This document shows, in pieces, positions 23,200 to 33,826 of a DNA stretch of 64,000 nt (the stretch's first letter is position 1; the number at the start of each line of letters is the position of its first letter). The notes under the pieces were generated by a model. That model was given only the letters and a program-made list of their open reading frames with translations, had not been told where the DNA came from and ran no database searches. This DNA is from Dreissena polymorpha (taxonomy: Eukaryota > Mollusca > Bivalvia > Myida > Dreissenidae), in the NCBI RefSeq assembly GCF_020536995.1, contig NC_068357.1, forward strand, positions 54,391,063 to 54,455,062, given 5' to 3'. A program made the position numbers and the translations under genes.

Positions 23200-25970
23200 C
23201 AATGAAAAAAGTCTGACTGATTAGAAAGTTACTTTGACTACTTATCCAAGTTGATAGGAAATTATGTATGTAACGTTTATGTGGAGATTTTGAAGCGAAT
23301 AAAGGAAACTATTTAACACAGGAAACCACTTGCATTCAATTATTTGCTTTATCTACTTTTACTGGGCATTAGAGTGATAATTAAGTAAATAAATCGTTCT
23401 TTAATTCATAAACATCTCGAAAGATTAGTTATAGGATAGTACTTCCCTTGAAAACAACGTTAGACTCCGTAAACACTTTTCATATCGGGGTCCAAGTAGG
23501 AAGTTAACATGTTTGATGAGATTTCCCGCCAAGACTGGCACGAGTTAGGCGTGCGATTATTTTCACATTGTAATAATTGCGTTGAGATGTTTCAATCGGG
23601 ACTCCTCGGACAATTCCGCCATAACGGCGATCGACGGTGTGGTGTAGCCCACTGGCCGATGCGTTCAGATTGATAATGTTTTCAAGGTCAGGCTGCACAG
23701 ACTTCCGTAATACCAAATAAAAATCACGTCACTCGCATTATGCAAAGTTATTTTGCGAACTGCGCGTTTGAGGCGAAAAGATATGACTGTCCACAAAGGT
23801 AGCTCTCAACATATTATCTGGGTTTTTTTTCCAGCAGAGTGGTCGTTCCATGCTCACATAAAGATCTAACATGCCTAAACCGACTGACATTATTTTTTGT
23901 TGTCGACCCTAACCTTTATTGTAAGGTCGAGTGTTCAATTAGTTTTGATAAATCGCAAATTAAGCTTTTTAATATGAAGATAGATATTTAGAAACTCGAA
24001 TTGTGAGATTTCTGTCTTTGGATGAACAACATTTTCAAATTGGGGAAGAGTTGTGTATGGTAAAAAAGTTAACGCAAAATAAAAAGTTTGTCCGACCTAC
24101 GTACTCTATAATTTTTTAGATTTTCGCAAAAATACAAAGTGTTTGGCATATCCAGACCGTCAGCTGATCTAAAATTCGCATGCGTGGACATGACTATTGT
24201 TGGTTAGAGTACTCAATCATGGCGGGCTATTAGACGCATTACAAACGTCGGTGCATTTAGACGTATTACATACGTAGGTGCAATGGAGGGCACTAGAATA
24301 TCACAGATTCGTAGTTGACACCAAGCAGATCTTTGTCGCCCATTCATAACAACGCTTTGGGTACTGCATACCAGTACCATTTTCATCACGCATCCAGTCG
24401 GCACGCTAGTGTGCCATGTTCCACCAGATTTTTTTTTAAATTATCGTTAAACAACTTATTCGCATTAAAGTAATGGTAATAAACCTTTCTACGGACCCCG
24501 TTTCTATTTGTCTAACTCTTTAAGTTGTTTGAAATGATATTGATTAATGTGACACATTTATAAGTCGTCTGTATCCCTTTAAAGAAATGTTTACAGTTTG
24601 GCAAAATGAGTCATAAAAAAAAATAATAAATAATACCCCTGACATAAAACATATCGGTTCGCATATGGATAATCACCAATAATGATCATAAAGCGTGTGT
24701 TATTCGTTTTTTATTGATAACTACTAGTAAACCATTTATTTTCGTCAGCACGAAATTTCGTCCTTTAAAAAAATGACTATTTCGTCAGCACTTAAATTCG
24801 TCCATTTCTGGTTAAAAAAAAGCGTCCGCTTTGTTTGTAATGTTTGTAATACATGTAATACGCGGTTGCGAAAAATCGTGCTGGGGAAAGAGGGGTGACA
24901 TTTGGTAGTCACTTGCAGGAGGTGGGCCTTGTTTGTCATATGCCAATTTACAAGTCTGTTATTTCAGGTGATAGTAACTGTCCCTTATTATTTTATGTCA
25001 TTGACACGTTCTTTGTTATGATTAGCGGATAAGTGGGACTGAATAACCGTTAGTGTTTTAAACAACGAAGCCAATTGCCAATTAGTTTTTTCCATTACAC
25101 TCACGGTCAAACTGATAACAATCTTACCTTTATCGGCGCCAATTAGAGAAGGTGCGAACATTATGGGTTATAATTAGCGTAAGCAAATTATTTTGGTCAT
25201 ATTTCATTAAAGTTTCAAGCGTTTTGCATCGTAAATATTTGATCCAACCAAACCAAAAAAACAAACACAAATCCATATGTTCTTTATTAATTTGTAATAA
25301 AAGCGCAGATTATATTTCAGTCAGGTGTTGATCACACATCGTCATATTTTAATTGCGTTTAATAGTATTGTCTTTAATCCGGATTCGCCGCGTGTTGGCT
25401 GTATAATCTGCAACACCCCTCAAAACACAATACACACACTGGGTAATAAAGTTGTTAACAATTAGCGCTAATCAACACTTTTCTACCTAAACGAAGTCGA
25501 CGCATTCGATACAGCCTTATTGCATTCGCGTTTTACAGGAAATGTCAGTTGTCAGTACACCGTATAATGTATATCCCTTTGTGTCAAAACCGGATTTAAC
25601 TTGAGTGTATTCGGACGTTCAAAAAATTGACCTACGGTTTAGCGTTCTTGCCGTCGAACGCATTAAGCAATATAACTTGTGTTTTTTTTCACTATTTCTT
25701 TACTTGCAAAAAATACTAGTGGCTTATAACTTACCTTGCAATCTTTTTTTACTCGCATTTTGCGAGTGTGCGAGTGTTAATGTCGAGCCCTGTGTATATG
25801 CGTGGATTACGCTGGATTTAAATGCCTCATGCCTACGGTAATTCAGTCTTATTTGTTTCAAATATGTGACATGATTGTTCGTTAGGATCTTGAATTTGTC
25901 CATCGGTCGAAGGACGAAAAAAACGAAAATTAATGTCTGACGAATAATAATGGTTTCACAGTAAGTAAAC
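23200..25970. other. Unannotated AT-rich stretch
   Basis: Read on both strands without finding a convincing exon, repeat or RNA gene. A short direct repeat (gcattacaaacgtcggtgca / gtattacatacgtaggtgca, 24236-24285) is the only local structure. Small frames here (for example 25605-25841) show no domain. Confidence 0.4.
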
Positions 25971-25974
25971 ATTC

Positions 25975-26165
25975 CTTTAAGCCATTTATGCCTAGTGGAC
26001 TCTCCCATCCTTCTAAATTGGATCAATTTCTACTAAATTGGATCAATTTATTTAAAATTAGGGATGTCTAGTATATTTATTTCTATATTTAGAATATTTC
26101 ATACAGAAATTCTTTTAAGCAAACAGCGCAGACCCTGATGAGACGCCGCATCATGCACGTCTTAA
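25975..26165. mobile_element. Truncated MITE-like repeat
   Basis: Contains 'taaattggatcaatttctac' repeated twice and a short palindromic arm 'gagacgccgcatcatgcacg'. I recall such text as a common bivalve interspersed repeat, but only half is present and no second copy occurs in the window. Confidence 0.35.
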
Positions 26166-26322
26166 TAACTGACCGGCTGGCAAGATGCCGTTTGAGCCGT
26201 TTCGCTCCTAAATATTCATATGGTTTTTCTTTAATTAATGTTATGTTTTTCTTGTGTAAAAACCTAGAATTTCAAAATTGAAATTAAATTGGAATAACAT
26301 GTATATCGCCTTTTACTACACT

Positions 26323-28741
26323 TGGTGATATTTCTAACGCAACACTTTTAAAACTTAAATATCTCAGTAACGAGTAAATATTTTTATTTTAAATTGCACA
26401 TGTGATCATTTGACTACAATATGTGTAAGCTAACGATAAAATCATTCATCCGTGACGATCGGAAGCTTTAGCAAGTGGGAAAGGTAGCCTGTAAAATGCA
26501 AAGTGCGCGATTGCGCTAAAGTGCGCGATTGCGCTCCTGAATATTCATACCAGTTATATTGTTTTGTAAGTTAATTTTATGTTTTCCTTGTTTAAGAACC
26601 CACCTACGATAATTAAATTGAAATAAACTTGAATTAAATCGCGTTTCAACATTTCCATGTGAAAATATATGGAACCACACCTACCCCACGTGCTAAAGGG
26701 TGTCCAGTCGTTACACCCCCTGGACGTTACACCCCTGGTCTTTACACCCTCTAAGCCTGGACGTTACACCTCCCAAGATATTGATTAGATTAGAAAGGTG
26801 TAATCAACTAATGAACCACTAATTGGATTTGTCATGTAAGATGACACTGATGACATTTATACTTTTTTCAGGAATATACAGACAGAAATAACTTTGAAAT
26901 AAAATACAAATTATGATTGATTAAAAAAACTAAAATAATATTGCCAAGAAATCCCATTTCACTTTGAATTTTACAATTCTATACAATTTCTAGACTTTAT
27001 ATTCAGCCGCACCGTACAACCTACTCACTAATCTCAAGAGTCCCGATGTAGTGAGCTCTTTGGCCTCATACTTACCCCAGGCATCAAAAATCTTTCGGTC
27101 AGATTCCCTATACTGGTTTCTTTTCCGTCTGCCAACACCATTATCAACCAGCTGGTCAATGTCCAACTCAGCCTCCAGTGCTTGTTTTCTGAGTGCAGGA
27201 ACAAGTTTGTAGAATGTCAGTGATCTACCACCAGAAACGCCATTCAAACGTGTGTGAAATCCTTCCACATCGTTGTTGGTTCTGATGTGTAACCCGTAAA
27301 TACACCAACTCTGTATTGGGAAGGTCAAAGACTGAATCCAGGTTGAGTCAATGTAATTGATCAGTTTCTTCAGAGGTTCTGTGTTGGCACGCTGCGCGAG
27401 GTTCCTGAACTGAGGTTCGATCTGAGCCAATATTATTTATATTTTTTTAACATGTAGTAGTATTTACCTTTACAAGAAACAATTTTTGGCTTTAAATTTT
27501 GATAAAATAAATAAAGAATATGCATTTTTTCAAAGAAGTCAGCAAGCTTATTTAAATTATGATACTAAAAAGTTATCATGCCACACTTTTTTTTCTTACA
27601 CTCCTGACATATTTATCCACATTTATTGCAATAACTTGTTCATTCTTGCATATTTTTAGAAAAATAATTGGACACATTTTAAACACCATTAAGAGACATT
27701 AACTGAAATTTAACTATTCCAGATTTAAGCCAGAATGAAAAATTCTAAGTAGTTCTAAAAAATGAGCCATTTTTTTTAAATGTGCCCAACTACAAAAATA
27801 TTGTTTAAGTGTAGGTAAAAGTTTATAAATGAGTATTTACAAAAATAAATTGGTCAAGAATGGCGCAGCTAATAAGCTTAAACCAAGTTGGTGTTTTAAA
27901 TTATTTATAAGTTACAAGACCATTTGATAACAACGGAAAATGCCCGAAGGTCCAAAATCGCATGATGTCATGGAGCTCAAATTATATAGATCTACAATGT
28001 TTATAATAGGAAGAAGAAAATGACTTAACGGTATCACCACATTTAATATGCCGCCATAATCCACGATTATCACATGAAACAGCAAAATCAGAACTATTAA
28101 CAGTTTATTTTTACAATTTGAATCAATACACCAAAATTTTTGTTTTGGGGGCATTTTGACATAGTAAAAGTGTATACCTAAAGTATGATATTCTCTAAAA
28201 TTGTTTTGGTATATATTGGGACAATGAGTAAAAACAATTTGCATTGAGTATTTGTCTTATTAACTTTGTTACCTTTGATGGTTTGATATTCTTTTGCCAT
28301 GAACAATTAACCAATTTTTGAAAAGATCAAAGAACAATGTTTTTCACACCAAAAAATTGTTATTTCCTAATTAAAACTGCACATCAATAAGACAGACAAA
28401 CAAACAATAAAAAAAACTTGGACAGACCCCCATTGGACACACATTACAGCAGGAACATCATTAATCAAGTGAAGTGTGCCCCATGGTAGGTGTGATCACA
28501 CCTTAATAACCTAATCAATTATGTTTACATCTTGGGAGGTGTAATGTCCAGGCTTAGAGGGTGTAACGTCCAGTGGGTGTAAGGACTGGAAATCTGCTGA
28601 AGCGTTTAATCGTCACGGATGAGTGATTTTATCGTGAGCTTGCATAGAATTTAGTCAAATGATCGTATGTACAATTGTAAATCAATATCTTCACTCATAC
28701 CTGAAATATTCAAGTTTTAAAAGTGATGCGTTAGAAAAGTC
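26323..28741 (-). mobile_element. Mutator-like (MULE) element with long terminal inverted repeats
   Basis: Outer arms 26323-26475 and 28600-28741 are inverted copies (left 'tttctaacgcaacactttta', right reverse complement 'tttctaacgcatcactttta'). A second, inner inverted block pairs 26690-26830 with 28475-28590 and contains short repeats of 'tggacgttacacc'. Inside is one recognisable coding block on the minus strand (26990-27421) of MULE transposase type. Long inverted ends and this protein fit the Mutator superfamily. The left arm also holds a diverged direct duplication (26170-26300 against 26510-26640). Target duplication not identified. Confidence 0.65.
26990..27421 (-). CDS. MULE transposase C-terminal exon
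   Basis: A minus-strand exon opens after an acceptor (ttggctcag|ATC) and runs 143 codons to a TAG. It contains RTNNDVEGFHTRLN, the conserved TNN-x-EG(W/F)H segment found at the end of the MULE transposase domain, and then a basic Arg/Lys-rich tail (GRRKRNQYRESDRKI), as is usual in the family. The rest of the transposase (catalytic D and zinc finger) was not found upstream within the element, so this is an internally deleted or highly intronic copy. The exon itself has no stop or frameshift, which suggests fairly recent activity or constraint. Confidence 0.7.
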   Translation of the reverse strand: MEPQFRNLAQRANTEPLKKLINYIDSTWIQSLTFPIQSWCIYGLHIRTNNDVEGFHTRLNGVSGGRSLTFYKLVPALRKQALEAELDIDQLVDNGVGRRKRNQYRESDRKIFDAWGKYEAKELTTSGLLRLVSRLYGAAEYKV

Positions 28742-28914
28742 CCCAAGTGTACACCCATTGGCGTGTGGCGATCGTTCGACGAGCAGGCTTACTTGTATTT
28801 GCTGCACGATTTGTATCGAAAACATTTCATGTCCGCATGGTATTCGTGCAGACACATCTTTTACATAAGCGGTATTTTTACCATCAACGCGAATTGATAT
28901 CTGCTTATATAGTT

Positions 28915-29868
28915 CAGGGGTTTTTTTTAGAGAAAGGGGAAGACGCTGGACGATGGGTGAAAGGGGAAAAAAGAGTGCGAAAGAGACATATTAGGGGAAA
29001 AAATAAAAACTGTTCATTTCAATGTCTATAACTCATCAAAAGAGGCTTGTCTCTGTACTTTTTTTTTCTTAAACACATTTAACACGTATTAAAGTCAAAG
29101 TCCTTAATTAAGTTGCAGGTGTAGATCTAATTATGGGAAATGTTTTCAACTATATTTCTGTACTGGGGCCGGGTGACGATGTCAATTTTGTGATTTCAAT
29201 TTCATGATGAATGGGTTGACGATCTTGATCTGCTACAGTATTGGAAGGGAAAGGAGCGGCAACTGCCGATTGTCTACTTTCACTTTCACAATGTTCGATG
29301 TTGATTACCTCAGAATCCTGCTGGGTTATAACGGTTTTCGATGACTCTTTCTTAAAAAATGCCTCGATGCGTTCAGTATCTTCCGAGTCCGATTGTTTTA
29401 TTTTGTTTGTGTAAGAACGCCAATTGTGAGACATTTTTTTCTGTTTTCACGTTTATATCTTGGCTTGCACATAGCCCGGATGAAAATTCGACTGGTTTCC
29501 GGTAATTTATTGTCTATATTGATGAAACACCCTTCTCGCGCAAGACCGGTATCCAGTTAAATAGTCACATGATTATAACGATTAGTTGCCCAGTTTACAT
29601 GACGTAAGTTAAGAGCTATATTAAGAATAACTGGGATTCTCAGATTTTTTGTGTTCGTCTGGAGAGAGAGAGAAAGATCGTTGTACATGGTGCAAATTGG
29701 ATAATTGTCGAATGCCCAAAGGAAAAATAAACATTTCTTTAAGAGAAAATATTATATTTTGGTGAAAAATGATATTTTTGGTGGGGAAAATTGTATTTTG
29801 AGGGGAAAAATTCTGGTAGGGGAAGACGCCGAATATCGGCGTCACTTTCTTAGTAAAAAAAAACCCTG
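28915..29868 (-). mobile_element. 954-bp hAT-type deletion derivative, 5-bp TSD TAGTT
   Basis: Bounded by CAGGGGTTTTTTTTA on the left and, reverse-complemented, CAGGGTTTTTTTTTTA on the right, with the flanking 5-bp duplication TAGTT (28910-28914 and 29869-29873). Sub-terminal 'ggggaagacgc' occurs on both sides. Inside is a short minus-strand frame (29150-29434) like a transposase N terminus. The 383-bp element at 35670-36052 has the same ends and duplication length, so both belong to one family. Confidence 0.75.
29150..29434 (-). CDS. N-terminal fragment of a hAT/ZMYM-like transposase
   Basis: A 94-codon frame starting MSHNWRSYTNKIKQSDSED, polar and acidic, ends at a TAG. The segment TERIEAFFKKES resembles the short FF-containing (PIP-box-like) motif at the N terminus of many hAT-type transposases, which may contact PCNA; the first position is T rather than the usual Q. 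No catalytic region follows, in keeping with an internally deleted element. Family call is by resemblance and position inside the element; it could be an unrelated captured frame. Confidence 0.45.
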   Translation of the reverse strand: MSHNWRSYTNKIKQSDSEDTERIEAFFKKESSKTVITQQDSEVINIEHCESESRQSAVAAPFPSNTVADQDRQPIHHEIEITKLTSSPGPSTEI

Positions 29869-29874
29869 TAGTTA

Positions 29875-30665
29875 CTAGCATTCGTCTCAAATAGCACGTT
29901 TTCATATAAGACAATGTTGTTACAAGGTGTAATTATATAATAACAAGATTATTTACAGTCAAAACATAAACAAACAAACATTTGAATGGTGCGATCGTGG
30001 TATACCGTAAATACCAAATGGAGGGCAGTACACTAGCTAGTGAGTCACGCGAATTTACAAGGAAAAAAACATGGATGTGTTTGTTTTGAGGTTCTTCAGT
30101 GTGTAGGTCTAATTCAATGAATGAATGAATGACCGTCATTGTTATGATGTCAGTGTACTATAACCCCACTGTCCCCCAGGCCCGCCCGCACGACCCCCCT
30201 CCCAATATAGGCTCGCCTGGAACCGTCCGTGGAGGATCAAACAGCGGCAACCAGTTTTACTTCAACCGTAAATAACGTTTGACTCCGTGTAGTCATGGTG
30301 AAATTTTACATTATATTTATATACAGAGCTTTTATTACTTAAACGAGAGAATGTGAACCCCGAGCACTTGTGAATTCCTTGTAAGCTTTTCCGGAAAAGA
30401 TTATGATCGTAATCATGAGCATTTGTTTGACGTATATAAGTGTATTTATATGTTTCTTTTCAAAATCATTTTCGTGCACTCAATAACTCTATTTGGTTCG
30501 TTCGGTGCCATCCAAAGTAATAGATATTGCAAGCGCAACACTGCAGTAGTTGGAGGAATGTTGTCACGATACAATGACAATTCGTGGACGCTGTGTCATT
30601 GGTAGTTCCAATATGTTTCATGTATACCAGGAACGTAACATTACTGAAATGAAGTGTGTTCGGTA
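29875..30665. other. AT-rich sequence, nothing recognised
   Basis: A C-rich run at 30165-30200 and short frames only. Confidence 0.4.
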
Positions 30666-30670
30666 TTTAG

Positions 30671-30871
30671 GTTATCGCCCGGCGATCGCCCGACATCGGA
30701 TTCATTGTACGTGTATCGGCTAAAGTCAAGGTATTTCCCAGGGACATATACATCGGCCGGTGACCGTCTGATTGCCGGAGCGCCTCCGAACGATGACTGA
30801 CGGACGCCGGACGGAGCTCGTCAAGATACACGTACAACGAATCCGATGTCGGGCGATCGCCGGGCGATAAC
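30671..30871. mobile_element. GC-rich foldback with 46-bp arms (45 of 46 paired)
   Basis: Arms 30671-30716 and 30826-30871 are inverted copies with one mismatch; outer ends read 'gttatcgcccggcgatcgcc'. The spacer is ~109 bp. GC-rich words of the same style (catcggccgg, gatcgcccg) continue to about 31200, so the foldback may be part of a larger GC-rich element. No target duplication identified. Confidence 0.8.
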
Positions 30872-31387
30872 CGTGCGTTTGATCGCCCGATATTTTTTTC
30901 GATCTCAACTCGATTCCTTCCCGGGCCCGACATCGGGTAAAATTTTAAGTGATAATTAAAATTAATCCGCACGCCGCCCGATGCTAAAATTGACCCGGTG
31001 ACCGTGCGATCATCGACCAGGCGCCAGCCCGATGATCGGAAAAACAAGTCGTCCGCTGATCGAACGGTGATCGGTCTCTATGTTTGACAGATGTCTTAAT
31101 GAGTGTTACTCATCGGACGACGGACAGCTCCGACGTGTCCAGTCTTCCCGATCTCTCTTGAGATCGGACACATCGGCCGGCGACCGGATAATTTGTGACG
31201 GAGGCATTAAGTACAGTTCTTCATTTATAATTTAAACGCACCCCAAATGTCTACCTTGCAACTTAATTAGAATCAAGTGAAATGCACCAAAATATTGCAC
31301 ACACACATATGATACAGGATTTAACCACAAAAGGCATGGGTGCAGTCGGTCTAACAGAGAAAATGAAATATAAAATGCAATGCATTC

Positions 31388-32904
31388 ATCAATCGTGGAA
31401 CATCGATTATCTCCGGAATTGTCCGTATTGAATAAATCGTCTGCTGCTAATCGTAACACTTCGTCCATCTCCGGAGTCTCCGTAAAGAGTGGATTGCATG
31501 GTTTATGCAATAAAAAGCCGTTTGGGTCCAGAGTGCGTTGATCCCTTCATCATAGGGATCACCCTGGATCAGCAGACGATTTAATGCCTATCTTACGGAG
31601 GAGTCCGGAGATAGACGATGTATCACGATTGCAAAAGGATACATAGTGATTAGTGTAATCTTACCTAAAAGCTAACCTACCTTTAATAGGTTTCAGGTGA
31701 GAAAAAGGTAAGTGAAACATTATTTTAATTTAACGTCTTACCTTAACTAAAATTTACAAATATTGTGTGTTAATAAAAAAATATTGAAGAGCATTTTAAA
31801 ATTATGAAAGTAAAAGTCAACCATTAAATATAGTTAATAAATGTAATGAGATTTATGGAAAGCATTTTATCCTCGAGTGCCCAATTTCGACGCATACAAG
31901 CAGTTTGTTGAAGTTTTGTTGCTCAATATAGGGATTTATGTAATAATTTTTGTTATTTCATTACACAGTGTACCTTTTATTTACACATTTTAAATTCAAT
32001 TGATTGTGTTATGAACAAAAATTCGTTGAAAAACGAAATGACCCAAGTCTATGTAACGGCGGCCATATCTGTTGAGAGTGCCCTAAAACGACGCATCTGA
32101 TTGGTTACATGATTTCAATGTAAAAATCACTCCTGTGGAGACTGAATGCATAAAATATTAACTCATGGTTGTTGTACTTAAATTTGTAATTGCTGTAAAA
32201 GTAATATGAAACTGAAATTAATTAAATCAATTAAGATTTTTAATTGTGTGATGTCATACTTCTGCAGTGATTTTAGTAGGGGTCTGTGTCAGCAACCCTG
32301 TCATAAGCTGTGTTCATGGAAAATATGTGAATATAACCTGTACTTCTTTTGTGGAACCTGCACTTATAATTAATTAAATGAAAGTTAGTAATAAACATAA
32401 TATGCAATTACCAACATAAACACTTGCTACATATAGTTAAAATTGCATTACAGCATAAAAACCAAAAACATATCCGGACTTCAAATCAAAGTTTACGCGT
32501 ACACCTTTTTCATAGTGAAAATAAATCTATTTATACGATGTTTTGTCAAATGGCAGTCACGTGACTTATGAATGAAATAGTGAACTTTTGCAGACGAAAC
32601 CGATGCATTATTCCACGGTCTTATTAACAAAGACAATTGGGTGTAAAGTGTTCAAAAGTTTTGCATTATGTAAAATACATAAAAATCCATCAATTGCAAA
32701 CCGATCAACCATATCTAACCTTTTAACCCGCTATTTTCCACATAATAAACAATAACTATAGTAAATTGTGCGTAGATTACCATGTGCTATTGTATGACGT
32801 CAACGGATGTCGCTTATGTATCAACACTCTGGATCCAACCGGCTTTTTATTGCATAAGGAATACTCTTTACGGAGAAATCGGAGATGGACGAAGTGTTAC
32901 GATT
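31388..32904. mobile_element. Nested inverted repeats, probable non-autonomous foldback element
   Basis: Arms 31449-31540 and 32820-32904 are inverted ('aatcgtaacacttcgtccat' and its complement, then 'tgcaataaaaagccg'). A second inverted pair, 31390-31455 with 31562-31632, shares 'aaatcgtctgctg' and 'atctccgga'. The core is AT-rich with no gene. Confidence 0.6.
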
Positions 32905-32959
32905 GATGTATCAAACAGAGGCAAAACAAAAATGCGTCGAATTAGGGCAGCGTCGATTC

Positions 32960-33367
32960 GGGTCACTCAACGAGATAGTTTTTACATAATAATTGATTGA
33001 TGTTTTAACTTTTTCTTTTGTCAATGACTGGGGCAGACAAAGTTTTCAAAATAATCGCCGAAAATCATATGTTTTCATTCAGCTCAACTGTGTTTTTCAC
33101 GCTAGATAATATACTTTTCCTAAAACTTAATAGTATACTTCTAGTTCTGGCTACCATAACTTTAAATGTCGCTTTTTATGATTTTTGACTGGCGCGACTT
33201 TAAACAGGTCTGTCAATACTATATGAACTGTACGCTGAAGTTTCTTTAGCTAGTATACTTCATATGATAATACTATATAATAGTGTAACAAGCCCTAAGC
33301 CTTATTTCATTTAGCCATGTCACTCCCAGGATTGAACAAAACAGAAGTTATCATTCACCATTCATGT
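32960..33367. other. AT-rich sequence, nothing recognised
   Basis: No gene or repeat recognised. Confidence 0.4.
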
Positions 33368-33826
33368 GACATGCTAGGGCGTAGTTAATGGGGAGGCAGG
33401 GGAGGCGGCCGCCTCCCCAATATTTCGGCTAGTCGTCGTTATATAAATAAAACGTGAAATCCCCCAAAATCGCCTCCCCAAAACCAGTATTTTTGTAATC
33501 ACGCGCCGTCAGTGCAGAAGCCATGTGTCCCCTCTCCGTCTGCTCCGAGGTAGCCATTAGTGATGTGTCAATATCCCTTGTTAGCTGTCATAAACCAGGG
33601 GCCCAGGGAAATGTCATTGCGTTATTTGTTTTATTGTTCTTTTCTGTAATTGCACTGTCGGTGTTTTGATTAAGAACAGGCTTTTCTTTAATTTTAATTG
33701 ATCGCTTTAAAGTAGATATATGCATGAAAAACATTAGTTTGATTGAAAATATGTTTGTTCTCTAAGTAGAACCTTTATTATTTGATTAGAAATCATTGAA
33801 ACAATATCATACATGTAATTTTCAAA

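Noticed and set aside
30667-31047. 126-codon minus-strand frame in GC-rich DNA
   Set aside because: Crosses the foldback arms; no domain, and GC-rich sequence keeps frames open by chance.
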